Shown here: piece by piece, positions 53,221 to 63,943 of the stretch
Position numbering within the stretch: position 1 is the stretch's first letter
Layout: each line of letters begins with the position of its first letter
Assembly (NCBI GenBank): GCA_964036275.1
Contig: OZ038436.1
Span: 12,985,904-13,049,903 of the forward strand
Source of the DNA: Litoditis marina
Taxonomy: Eukaryota; Nematoda; Chromadorea; Rhabditida; Rhabditidae
Direction of reading: 5' to 3'
DNA: 64,000 bases
Made by a program: the position numbers and the translations under genes
Notes under the pieces: generated by a model
Databases searched by the model: none
What the model was told of the DNA's origin: nothing
Seen by the model: only the letters and a program-made list of their open reading frames with translations

Positions 53221-56200
53221 TTACTCGGTAGATTTCTCTTTCTTTCCCGCACATTCATAAACACATTTCGTGAGTCGGTTGGCCGTGATAACGTGTTCTC
53301 CGGATCCGGCTTTCATTGCATTCGTCAAGTAGGCGAGGACTATCCCATTATCTCGGTCCATTTTCACAATCTGACCTCCGACCCCGGTATGACCCAACTG
53401 CCAAGAACCCTGAATACAAAGTACACATACTATTTGTAGGAATAGGGTAGAAATGGTTCTGGTTTGAACGCCAGAGAGAACACTGCTCAGTGGACATCTG
53501 AACACTTTTGGCCCTCACTGACTATACTTGAGTATAAACTCACAGTTGGACTTTTGGTGTACATGAACCCGTATCCTTTGCTCTGCTCTTCTCCGATTGA
53601 ATGGTCAAAGTCATTCTCATACACTGGAGTACTTATCCTCTGAAAAAGTAGTTACGTTTGTTTTACTCGACAAAACACTACACTCCAGTTCTTTCAATTT
53701 CTAGAAAAGTTCAGCAGCACGAAAAAAACCCAAACCCCGTTTGGTCTCTCGTAATACCTTTACGTCGATGTTGGACGTTGTCTCTGCTAAAGAGAATCTG
53801 TAATCTAACAGTCGATATCACAGTCAGGTAAAACGTGTGAAACACATCCACAATTGTACCTGTACAGTGATAGCACATTTAGAGAGGTTTTTCAAAATGT
53901 TCTGGTGTATATGAACGTTTAGCACCATTCTCGAGGCACACTACTATATTTTGTTGTTCTCACGTCTAGTAGAGATTTCGATATGAGTTGTCCGTCCATA
54001 AGCAGAAAGTGTGTCTGAGCCAACCCCAAAGGCGTTGCTACACCGTTCACGGCAGGTTGGCCGGTCAGACGACTTTCCGGATTGTTGTACATCAACAACG
54101 GTTTCTGGAACATGAATATTTCGTAGCGTTTTGAAATGAGGATTCGCTAAGTGAGCGAACAGCAGATTACGGGCAGATAAACAATCAGAGCAGAATTTTC
54201 TCCAAAAGTTGGGATGTACTATATTTGGTTTACGATATATAAATGGCACCCGAAATTTACGTCTTATTGGTACCTCGAATTGGTAGAAATCGTGAGCCAT
54301 AGTTGACAAATTTTATCTATACTATAGTTTTTCTCATGCCTAAACAATAAAATAAAAATCGCCTACTACCGATGAGTTGGGTATTACATTTCAAATTAAT
54401 ATTATGGATTGCCTTCTCAAACTATGCTACTAACCTGTCCTAGTTTTTGCATGTTTTTGAGGGCATTGAAAAAGTTGCCTTTGGGATTGTAAAAGTAGGC
54501 GGCTATCTTCGCATTTTTCTTGTCGTACATCATTTCTCTGAAAAGTAGTTTCTGGTGTTTGAGGAAACCTCCACAATTTTACGACAAGCAAACTAACGAT
54601 AAGCAAAAACAATCATCATACCTCTAGCAAGAAAGTTCGTACTTGTGAGCTACTTAATCGATGTTATTTAACTTCATTACTTTGTCTTGGAAACAGTCTG
54701 TCCCTGGTACCAAGAATAATAAATATGGTGAGAAAATTTTCGGCTTTGTTCGCTAACCTGACTGCAAGTTTCTGATTGATATCCGTTAGTCTGGCCATTC
54801 GATATTCTTCTTCTGCACAATCCCCTATGAAAAGGTCGATGTGGTGCTTTTCGCCAATCTCTTGTCGGAAAAACTGACCGATGTTCCGTTTTTCCGGATC
54901 GATACGACAGAAAATCTGTAATTCACAACTTATTGGAAACCATTTTGCAAATAACTGTTACAATTGAAGTTTCACGTATATATTCTGAACATGTCACGCA
55001 CATACTTCTACCACTAAGAGTACCCAGGGTGGTGCTGTGCCTGTGCGGACTACATGTTCAAATTGATCTCACACTACGGCAGTCTTGTCTCTTCACAGAG
55101 TTGTCTTTATGTACAGTACATACTACTTCTGCACCGTTCCTAGCCATCTGGTAAAGACGTCACTTATCAGAACTGGGAGCCGTGCAATGAGGAATTGAAG
55201 AACTGGTTATTCCTATGCGTAAGTATGCCGGCGAGATCCCATCCTGCGTCTCTCAATTTCCACGCAGGTTGGATTCGCTCGCGACGATTTTCCGGTAATC
55301 TGATAGTTGTTTCCGGTTTAAAGAAGGACGATTATGTGGTCCAATTCCAACATTTCAGTCCTTCAAACTGCAATACATTCTTCAATTGCAGTTTAAAGGA
55401 CTGTTGACACAGGATTGGTCCACATAATCGTCCTGCTTTAAACAATTTTGCTTGAAGCTTCGATTTCACTGAGTTTACCTGATCAACTATCCATCCATAG
55501 CAAAAAGGTTGATAGGCAGTTCTAGAATCCGGCGTGAACAACGGTTTTTCTTGCTCTATGATGGTCGACATTCTTTTGTAATCATTCAGATCGTTCACGC
55601 TCAATTTCTTAGTAACTTTGAAGTATGGAAGTCCAGCCTGATAATGAAGATTCAATTAACTCCTTATTCTGGTTCCAGATCTGGTGGCTGAACAGTGTCC
55701 AATTCGGTTTCCTGGTTACCGTGAATTTGGTCGAACATTGTTTCTGTTACATGATCCGATTATCAAATAAGATGCAATCACAGCCACAACACGAAGAACC
55801 CTCAGAATTAGGCATATTGGGATAACAACGAACAAATATCGAAAACCTTTTGATGGTAGACAATACAAGAACATATTTTGAGAAGTATGTTAACTGACCC
55901 TGTGGGACAAGACCATCTGAATGGTGATCTCTTCTTTCCCATTCTGCCCGAATTCGGGCCAATATTTCACTACTTTATCGTCGTAGTCACAGTACCCACG
56001 ATCCACCAGAATCGCCATACATATTGCCGCCACGCTCTGCAATAGCCATATTATATCAGTTCCATCATCAAAATGGGAAAAAAACGAAACACGATCCTAA
56101 CATTAAACTTGAGGGGAAAAGATAATTGAACGGTGTCTCGCCCCTTTGTTACGTCCAGCCAACCTACAGTGAAGCATATTAAATATTAGTATAAAAAACG

Positions 56201-57880
56201 GGTGTAAAGAAAGTAAAGATTAGTTTTGGATGAAACGTGTGCAAAAAATATGAAATAAAAAAAAATAAAAAAAAAATAAAAAATATGCTTACACTCTGTT
56301 TTTTTTCTTCAAGGAAAGCGAGATTAGCCTTTTCCTCAAAATATTTTTATTAGACTTATTTCATATTTTTTGCACACGTTTCATCCAAAACTAATCTTTA
56401 CTTTCTTTACACCCGTTTTTTATACTAATTGAACTCTTTTTCTATAGTTACGAAGTAACGATCATTTTTGATAAAAATGATATTTTTGAACAATAAGCCA
56501 AACAAGGAATGTTATGTTAAAACTATTGGAGTTTTAAACGGCGCCGTAGTCCAGAGCGATTGGCGTTGTTGTATCCTCGTTCAAGTGAGAGCAACTTTTG
56601 TGCTCCAGGCAGGAATCGAACCTTCGTTCGCCGTGCGTGAATAGAGCTTTTATCCAATCCGCCATTCAGACTTGTGAATAGGAGTGAAAACCAAGCTGTG
56701 CCCGCTTGTCATGAGATGATCTTCATTGGAAAACGTCTTCCTACTACACGTTAAACTCTTCTTTCATTTTTATTTTCACGAAACCGGTCTATCCATGATT
56801 TTTTGCGAGACCATTTTCGGCCCTCTCACACGTAATATTCAAATTTCAGACATACCTGGAAAATACGTATACCTCAACTTTTTTATAGCTTTTCAACAAT
56901 GTAAGAATTTTTGTAATAAGTTAATTTTGAGCGAAACTATGCCGAGATTTGAGGAGGCGGACACTTTTGTCGCCGGCGCCGGCGCCGCCGCCGCCGCCCC
57001 GCACGGAAGCCATTTCTGCGAGACGTTGGGCCCTGTAACTCCTCTCAACAAATTTTACTTGGGACGTGAACTTAATGTCTCGTAGACGTGTTGCCCTTTC
57101 AGTTACTCATGCAAATATCTAATAAAATGGTCGACGGACTTTGAAGAAAAATGTAATAAACTGTTTTGGAATGTCTGCAGACCTCTGAACAAAAACTAAT
57201 CTGCGCAGCGCTCCGCGCTGCGCCCGATACATGGTAAATCGGGAGCGTGACACGTTGAAAGTTAACATTTTTTAAATGATTTATCCCGTTCAAGGTGACT
57301 ATTTCGTTCACTTCAAGTGTATTCTAATTCTCACACCCTTTTTGTTCTTGTGAGATAATTTTAGTTTTTTATATTTAAAATACCTTTGTGCAGCTGAATA
57401 TGGTTGTTAGTGTGTTTTCTCGCCATAGACGCCGACATGACTTATCAGCGTATCCCCCAAATACTTGAGTGACTTTTCCTTGATGGAAACAGGCGAATGC
57501 CGCGCCACCCTGCTCCCAGCCATCTGCGAAGTTTTTCCTAAAATTTCGTTTTGAAAAATGCAAAAATATTAACAAAGCCTCTTCCAAAGCGCGCAGCTCA
57601 ATATCTCAAATGTCCTATATTTGTGTTTTTTCATTATTTGAAATATCTGGTTTGTGCACGAAGCAGTAATTTTGAGTTGCAGCCGAACGCGACATGATCA
57701 AACTACAAACACGGTGTAACTTAGCGAATTGTACAGTTTTATTCGTATGACCTACATTTATCGTTTCTACAAACTAAGTCTGTTGAAATGAAATCCAATA
57801 ATATAGTTTTAAACTAACTTGAAAACGTTTTCGATCTCTTCGAATCCCTCTTCCGTTGTGCCCCCAAAGCTCTTTTTCAT
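53221..57880 (-). CDS. Beta-lactamase-like serine hydrolase, LACT type (399 aa)
   Basis: Nine minus-strand exons: 57819-57880, 57384-57537, 55899-56036, 55479-55637, 54758-54915, 54435-54537, 53964-54104, 53544-53639 and 53221-53409 (stop TAA), all in phase. The catalytic SxxK is SCTK (residues 69-72) in TLTTIFSCTKSVAAICMAIL. SCTK ends one exon, so the active-site motif is interrupted by a 1.35-kb intron. The second motif is YGW (165-167) in FCYGWIVDQ, and the third is HTG (344-346) in LGHTGVGGQ. These match class C beta-lactamase/DD-peptidase-related proteins such as animal LACTB and the nematode LACT family, inferred serine hydrolases whose substrates are largely unknown. There is no obvious signal peptide (MKKSFGGTTEEGF). 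Introns contain a perfect 74-bp inverted repeat, a tRNA-like segment and a 128-bp fold-back. Confidence 0.92.
55316..55443. repeat. 128-bp fold-back element
   Basis: The outer arms GTTTAAAGAAGGACGATTAT and their inverse (ATAATCGTCCTGCTTTAAAC) pair over about 32 bp. The inner arms CAGTCCTTCAAACTGCAAT and ATTGCAGTTTAAAGGACTG pair around a short loop, so almost the whole element folds on itself. It lies in an intron of the LACT-like gene. Confidence 0.75.
56185..56429. repeat. Perfect 74-bp inverted repeat
   Basis: Left arm 56185-56258 (starts ATTAGTATAAAAAACGGG) and right arm 56356-56429 (ends CCCGTTTTTTATACTAAT) are exact reverse complements over 74 bp, with a 97-bp AT-rich spacer. It lies in the large intron of the LACT-like gene, between the two exons that together encode the SxxK region. 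Confidence 0.92.
56534..56672. repeat. tRNA-derived sequences (probable SINE fragments)
   Basis: On the minus strand, AATGGCGGATTGGATAAAAGC (box A-like, 56650-56670) and GGTTCGATTCC (box B, about 56615) are separated by tRNA-like spacing. On the plus strand, GGCGCCGTAGTCCAGAGC at 56540 also resembles a tRNA 5' half. Neither forms a full cloverleaf by eye. Confidence 0.45.
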
Positions 57881-59129
57881 CGTTCAATTATAATCACGAC
57901 TGAGAGTCTAGACAAAGTACAAAGTACAAATATTTTTAGGTCAAACAATGTTAGCACACACTTGCACTAGTGGACTTTAACAAAATATTCTAATTCTAGG
58001 AAAAGAAACCGGTTCCAATCGTGATTTTCAGAGAAAGAACATGAAATTTACATCCAGTGCTCCCCGGAGAACCAAATTCTTCAAAAAGATGTATAAAAGA
58101 CAACTAAACCACTTTAAAAGACAGGAGAGGCGCATCTTACTAAATGCTATATCAAATAAGTTTTAGTCTGTGAAGTTTTTATAATCCGTTATGTAACCAC
58201 ATGTTTTCTGGTGTTTACTAGTTCTTTGGGGCAATAGTGCTCACTAGAACTTATAAAATAATAGTATAGATGTGTACTAACGTTTCGGAACTATTGGTCA
58301 AGAAAACTAAATTTCCGTAGAATAACGAAGGTGTTGATTTTTGGGAAGTATGCGACTGCATATAAGAGAGGAAGATCCAGGCGGGTTGAAGGAGAAATCG
58401 CGTCCAGCCAAGGTCGTCTCAGCTGACACCCGCTTACTATTCATCCAATGACCAGCCGGATAATTATGTATTAGAAAACAATATTTAATTAAGGATAAGT
58501 AATACAGATTGTACAGAAAACGAAAAGCGTTCACATATAAGATGAAAGCGTATAAACAAAATAAATAAGGCTATGTTGTCTGCCTTAGTTCACAAAACCG
58601 ATTTTGGTTAGAACGGAGTCCATCGTTTCGTCTCTGAATCTGGACGTTGCTATTGTAACACAAGTAATGAACGTCGACGCTCAAAAACGTGTAGTCTGTT
58701 TAGATTAAAATTAACCAACTCTTCCATTTTTATATGTGTACCAACAGTAAATGGCTCATCAGAATTCTTGAACAATATTTTAGTAAACTACATAGTTGCT
58801 TTGTTCTCACTATCTCGTGACTATTCCAACCACTCCTGGTTGGTAATTAAAAAAATGATGAAGGTGCGAGAGATCGAAAATAGGCACTTTATTATACAAA
58901 CAAAGGGACGATCGTTCCTTTCTGTAATGAAACTAATTGGACGATCAATTTCATGATTCGATTCTAGAATCAGTTTCACTTAAAACAAGTTTCAGCAAGA
59001 TTGCGGGAAAACTCATTGGAATGGCTTCTCAATTCAATTTTTCTCAGAAAGTGTGTCAGTTTCTCCGCTAGAAGACGGTCTGTAAGTCTTTTCGTCCTGT
59101 TTTCATTTTCTCGGAGGGGTTCAACTGAT
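57881..59129. other. Intergenic, no gene resolved
   Basis: The segment 58340-58440 is slightly GC-richer and open on both strands, and 58976-59120 is open on the minus strand. Neither has splice sites or a known pattern, so no gene is called. Confidence 0.35.
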
Positions 59130-60548
59130 GATGACCCAACCCTCTGAGAAAACCCAAAACCGTCTTGAATCAGGGTCGAAACGGTTTTGAGTACATCTCT
59201 TACTGCATGATGACCCAACCCTCTGAGAAAACCCAAAACCGTCTTGAATCAGGGTCGAAACGGTTTTGAGTACATCTCTTACTGCATGATGACCCAACCC
59301 TCTGAGAAAACCCAAAACCGTCTTGAATCAGGGTCGAAACGGTTTTGAGTACATCTCTTACTGCATGATGACCCAACCCTCTGAGAAAACCCAAAACCGT
59401 CTTGAATCAGGGTCGAAACGGTTTTGAGTACATCTCTTACTGCATGATGACCCAACCCTCTGAGAAAACCCAAAACCGTCTTGAATCAGGGTCGAAACGG
59501 TTTTGAGTACATCTCTTACTGCATGATGACCCAACCCTCTGAGAAAACCCAAAACCGTCTTGAATCAGGGTCGAAACGGTTTTGAGTACATCTCTTACTG
59601 CATGATGACCCAACCCTCTGAGAAAACCCAAAACCGTCTTGAATCAGGGTCGAAACGGTTTTGAGTACATCTCTTACTGCATGATGACCCAACCCTCTGA
59701 GAAAACCCAAAACCGTCTTGAATCATGGTCGAAACGGTTTTGAGTACATCTCTTACTGCATGATGACCCAACCCTCTGAGAAAACCCAAAACCGTCTTGA
59801 ATCAGGGTCGAAACGGTTTTGAGTACATCTCTTACTGCATGATGACCCAACCCTCTGAGAAAACCCAAAACCGTCTTGAATCAGGGTCGAAACGGTTTTG
59901 AGTACATCTCTTACTGCATGATGACCCAACCCTCTGAGAAAACCCAAAACCGTCTTGAATCAGGGTCGAAACGGTTTTGAGTACATCTCTTACTGCATGA
60001 TGACCCAACCCTCTGAGAAAACCCAAAACCGTCTTGAATCAGGGTCGAAACGGTTTTGAGTACATCTCTTACTGCATGATGACCCAACCCTCTGAGAAAA
60101 CCCAAAACCGTCTTGAATCATGGTCGAAACGGTTTTGAGTACATCTCTTACTGCATGATGACCCAACCCTCTGAGAAAACCCAAAACCGTCTTGAATCAT
60201 GGTCGAAACGGTTTTGAGTACATCTCTTACTGCATGATGACCCAACCCTCTGAGAAAACCCAAAACCGTCTTGAATCAGGGTCGAAACGGTTTTGAGTAC
60301 ATCTCTTACTGCATGATGACCCAACCCTCTGAGAAAACCCAAAACCGTCTTGAATCATGGTCGAAACGGTTTTGAGTACATCTCTTACTGCATGATGACC
60401 CAACCCTCTGAGAAAACCCAAAACCGTCTTGAATCAGGGCCGAAACGGTTTTGAGTACATCTCTTACTGCATGATGACCCAACCCTCTGAGAAAACCCAA
60501 AACCGTCTTGAATCAGGGCCGAAACGGTTTTGAGTACATCTCTTACTG
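59130..60548. repeat. 79-bp tandem satellite, 18 near-identical copies
   Basis: The unit starts GATGACCCAACCCTCTGAGA and runs to TCTCTTACTGCAT, 79 bp, repeated 18 times (the last copy lacks CAT). Copies are nearly identical. A G-to-T change at unit position 44 marks units 8, 13, 14 and 16, and GGTCG becomes GGCCG in units 17 and 18. Each unit holds an AAAACCGT...ACGGTTTT inverted repeat. As 79 is not a multiple of 3, and each minus-strand pass meets a stop, the 64-codon frames seen are not genes. Confidence 0.97.
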
Positions 60549-60563
60549 AGCACATTAACCTAA

Positions 60564-61588
60564 TCATGTGTCAACCATGTTCACATTCGAGGATTTGCAC
60601 GTTGGGAAGTTGGGATGATATTCGTTCCAACTCGCATTGAGCGGAATCGTTGCTTTCTGGTCGAATTTTGTAGAATTGTGGCTATCTGATACTTCTTTGT
60701 GACAAGAAAAAACTGAAAATTATCAAAATTTGAAGGTGAACGGTAACCTGTTGTACTGTAGCTTGAAAAATCATGGATGGTGTGTGAATAGGCTTTGTTC
60801 TTTCCTAATCAAGGGTTACTGTTGCGCTATTCCTCTGTGTTTGTAGTTTGATCCCGCTGCTTTGGAAAACGATGGCGTGTAACGAGAGGTGAATTCCTTC
60901 CCGGACCGCTTCTTCCCGAACCAAGACCGAACCGATTCTTCCCGAACCAGTTGGTTCGTTCTAGATCCGAACCAAATTAAGATTAACAAAGTTAGAACCG
61001 AACCAATGCATGTAATTAATGCTGAAATTGGTTGACTGCGCTACGTTTATTAGGGTTTGGTTCGGTTTCATCTAGGTTTGAGTAAGCAAACGGTTCGTTT
61101 TCTTACCGAACCAACTGGTTCAGGAAGAATCGGTTCGGTTTTGGTTCGGGAAGAAATTTGCCGTAACGAGATAAACCTACAATAACCTACAACGAACAGT
61201 CGTTCACTCTCTGTGTTATGTTAATCATCAGCTACTCAAGAGCCATATCTTCAAGGTTTAGACAATATCTTGGCGGGTCGAAAGCAATTTCGAGAAACTG
61301 TTGCATGTGCCACCGCTCCTAGGTTTGTGGGTCATGCAGTGCATATAATCATGTAGACGTATGAAGCAGAATATGAAAACCCACTCTTGGATATGCCGGA
61401 AATTCAAATTATTTCATACCTTTTTTTCTAGCGTCTTCTGCAGCGAGACGATGTGATGCTGCGATGATGCTCTGTTGTAGTTTTATGTCTCCATAGTGGT
61501 GAAGACTCGTTGTTAGATGCTTTGCCAAGATCAAGTTTACCGTAATAACTTTCGTGAAGGTTTGATTCTTTGATGGAGATTCAGTCAT
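60564..61588 (-). CDS. Tentative two-exon small protein (105 aa)
   Basis: Minus-strand exons 61420-61588 (ATG 61586-61588, five bases after a GTTTTTTACAG-like acceptor) and 60564-60712 (acceptor GATAATTTTCAG, stop TGA), joined in phase 1. Exon 1 gives MTESPSKNQTFTKVITVNLI and a helical AKHLTTSLHHYGD... segment. Exon 2 gives a 49-codon open frame with Asn/Ser/Asp-rich sequence. There is no signal peptide and no recognised domain. The 707-bp intron contains a complete GGTTCGG-word element. The stop codon is only 15 bp from the 79-bp satellite, so the 3' UTR would lie in the array. The open length, acceptors and phase support the gene, but codon bias is weaker than in the other genes here. Confidence 0.45.
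60888..61162. mobile_element. GGTTCGG-word MITE-like element (275 bp, 9-bp target duplication)
   Basis: It begins GGTGAATTCCTTCCCGGACC and ends with the inverse of GGCAAATTTCTTCCCGAACC. It is flanked by the exact 9-mer GTAACGAGA (60879-60887 and 61163-61171). The arms (about 60910-60958 and 61108-61155) are built from GGTTCGG/CCGAACC words and pair almost completely. Confidence 0.8.
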
Positions 61589-62047
61589 ATTCACTGTAAA
61601 AACTGGCGCAAGTTAGTTTTTGTATTTGAAATATTAATTGTGGAGTTGATTGACTTTCAGATGTAGTTTTTTCGTGAAACACAGCACTATTTTCTACTAT
61701 CTGATTGTTTCTCCAGGAGCCACCGCTATACCTTTAACCTTTGATCTATATTGGCACAACTCCGATACTCCACGAGACTTCCAATGAGTTCTGCTCGTTG
61801 ATTATCAATATTTATCAACCGGGGCAATATTATATTTAGGCTAACTCTCATCCCTCGTACTGTGTACACAGGGTGCCGAACCATCTCGAGGGCACAAAAA
61901 CTTTGTTGAGATTCGTGCGAAAATGCAACCTAGCGTGTGTTTGCTAGGTTTCTGATCGTTCACTGCGGGTACATCAAACAGAACGAGACATTTGATGTCA
62001 GAGTACGTGTGCTGGTACCCTCATCCCATTCTGCGTATCTGGCTGCA
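61589..62047. other. Spacer, no gene seen
   Basis: Unique sequence upstream of the 105-aa gene, presumably including its promoter. GGTGCCGAAC at about 61872 recurs near 22470. Confidence 0.3.
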
Positions 62048-62318
62048 TAGGGTTGTTAATCGAGTGGAAAATTTCGATTTTCGAGTTTCGAGTTTAGTCG
62101 TCAAGTTCCAGGAATTTATCGAGACAAAAAAAATTAAAAAAATCGAGAAATTCTGATTTTTTTTCTCTCATGATTACGCGAAAAGCGTGAAAAAAGAAGC
62201 ATTATATGTTTGAACTAGCGGAACTTTTCGAGTTTTTCGAGTTCTGGGAAAAACCGAGTTTTTCAATTTTCGAGTTAATCGAGTTTTGAAAATCTCGAGT
62301 TTGGCTTTAACAACCCTA
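62048..62318. mobile_element. TCGAAA-word hAT-like MITE, copy 2 (271 bp)
   Basis: It starts TAGGGTTGTTAA and ends TTAACAACCCTA, the same 12-bp termini as 17973-18521. The flanks are CTGGCTGC (62039-62046, one extra A before the terminus) and CTGGCTGT (62319-62326), an 8-bp duplication with one change. The interior is TTTCGAGTTT-type words. Confidence 0.82.
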
Positions 62319-63024
62319 CTGGCTGTGTTCATTGTTCCACGATAGGTGTATGCATATCAGAGAAGAGAAATATCATAGTTTGTATTGAACATCTGACACA
62401 TTTGGAAAATTCAGAAACAATTTTTTTGGAGTAATCGAACTGTCAAACTCAATTGGGGTCTGATTCCGGAAACCCGTACAAAGTTATTGAATACCCCTGG
62501 TTTGACTGACCCTTCGCCCCAGGCGCCTTGCATCTTGCGTGATGAAAGCAATTGTTTCGGCAAACGCGCTTTTGTGTAATATCTTCGATCAGTGACTTTT
62601 GTACATTTTCGTGACAGAGCGTTGCTATCTTTTTCAACAAAATTGTCAATCAGCATCGCGAAGGGCAAAGTTTTGGAGGATAGCTCAAAGAAAGCTTTTT
62701 TTCGCAAAAATTTTTTGCCCGTTTTTAGCCTGCGTTCGGTGACCTTATCATGATGGTATAAGTATGATTTTCTACTTGTATCAAACACAAACGAATGAAA
62801 TATTTCATTAAACGGCGTATTTTACAGGAGTTTTGAATTTAGTTAGATATCGAAGGAGCCCAACAGAAAAGTCACAACTCATAAACACGTGAAAACGGCA
62901 CAGTCCGTGAGGGAGTTGTCGTGTCAGTTCGGACCATAGTTAAATCCGGTAGAAAACTATAATCAAGGTCTTGATAGACTCTAGAGTTTGGCGGCTACTC
63001 GCCGGCCACGTACAGGGGTCGGCA
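62319..63024. other. Spacer, no gene resolved
   Basis: A minus-strand open frame of 125 codons (62411-62788) has no recognisable motif, no splice context and no neighbouring exon, so it is not called as a gene. Confidence 0.35.
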
Positions 63025-63298
63025 GAGTGTCGCCGGCGGGTTGCCTGCGATCTGTATGATGTCGTTTACACTGAATCATCTATATCTTGATCAGATACCT
63101 AGTTTGATAATTTTACAGATAACAAAATTATTGTGTATATACATCGAAGCCAGAAATAGAAAAGATGAGATTTATGGCTTCTGGGTTTTTGTAATATTCA
63201 CCCACCCAAAAACTACAAGTAAATGTATCCGATTAACATTTAGATTATTCAGAATCAGAGACCTAAAAATAATCGCAGGCGACCCGCCGGCGACACTC
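63025..63298. mobile_element. Element with 27-bp terminal inverted repeats (274 bp)
   Basis: Left arm 63025-63051 starts GAGTGTCGCCGGCGGGT. The right arm 63272-63298 is its reverse complement with one mismatch. The AT-rich interior has no coding. No target duplication was apparent. Confidence 0.65.
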
Positions 63299-63943
63299 AT
63301 CTTTCATGCAGATTAATATTGAACATGTTCAGTAATTGGACATCTCTGACCGTCAGGCATCAGTTTTTGCGGAAATGTCAAGATCTGAGCAAACACTGTA
63401 CCTGCAGACTGCATTTTACAAGAAACGAAGTTAACTTGAAGAGTTGTGGCGATCCGATTACACAACGTGGGCGAGAGAACAAAACATGAAGAGAATAGCC
63501 GGGTGGAGTGGTTGAGTATGGTAGTTTTTTTTGACTGGCAGCAAAGTTCAAACATAACTCACAGAAGAGAATTTACATGGAGAAAAAAACTTTTCTCGGT
63601 TTGGTGAATATCGAAAATCAGTTCAAACCAAACCCCATACGGATCTTAGTGATGTTGAAAACCGAAAGCTGGTGATCATGGGGTCTTTAAGACCACTTCG
63701 CATGTTATACCGAATCGCACAGCTACGGGAAACTTGGTGAAAATCGTGCTCCATGATGACGCATTTTTATTCTGAGAAGTGAGGCATATCTCACGTGATG
63801 ATATCTCATAAGCACCAATGAACCATTGTTCCACGAATCAACAAATGTTTTGTAAGATAGAGTTAGGTCAGAATCAGCAATCATAATCATTAGCGCCAAT
63901 TTTCTGCGATTGGCCAGTTACAAAGAGAGAGCTCAGACAGTAC

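Noticed and set aside
56100..56170. Possible LACT exon (GWLDVTKGRDTVQLSFPLK-like reading) between exons 2 and 3
   Set aside because: The reading frame cannot be joined by GT-AG splicing, whereas the exon at 57384-57537 supplies SCTK and joins the next exon perfectly.
58340..58440. Short open frames on both strands with coding-like composition
   Set aside because: No splice sites or homologous pattern. Too short to support.
59121..60567. Seventeen overlapping 64-codon minus-strand frames with the same sequence
   Set aside because: Period 79 is not a multiple of 3, each frame stops once per pass, and there are no splice or leader signals. They are satellite artefacts.
62411..62788. 125-codon minus-strand ORF
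   Set aside because: No motif, no codon bias and no splice context. Probably chance.
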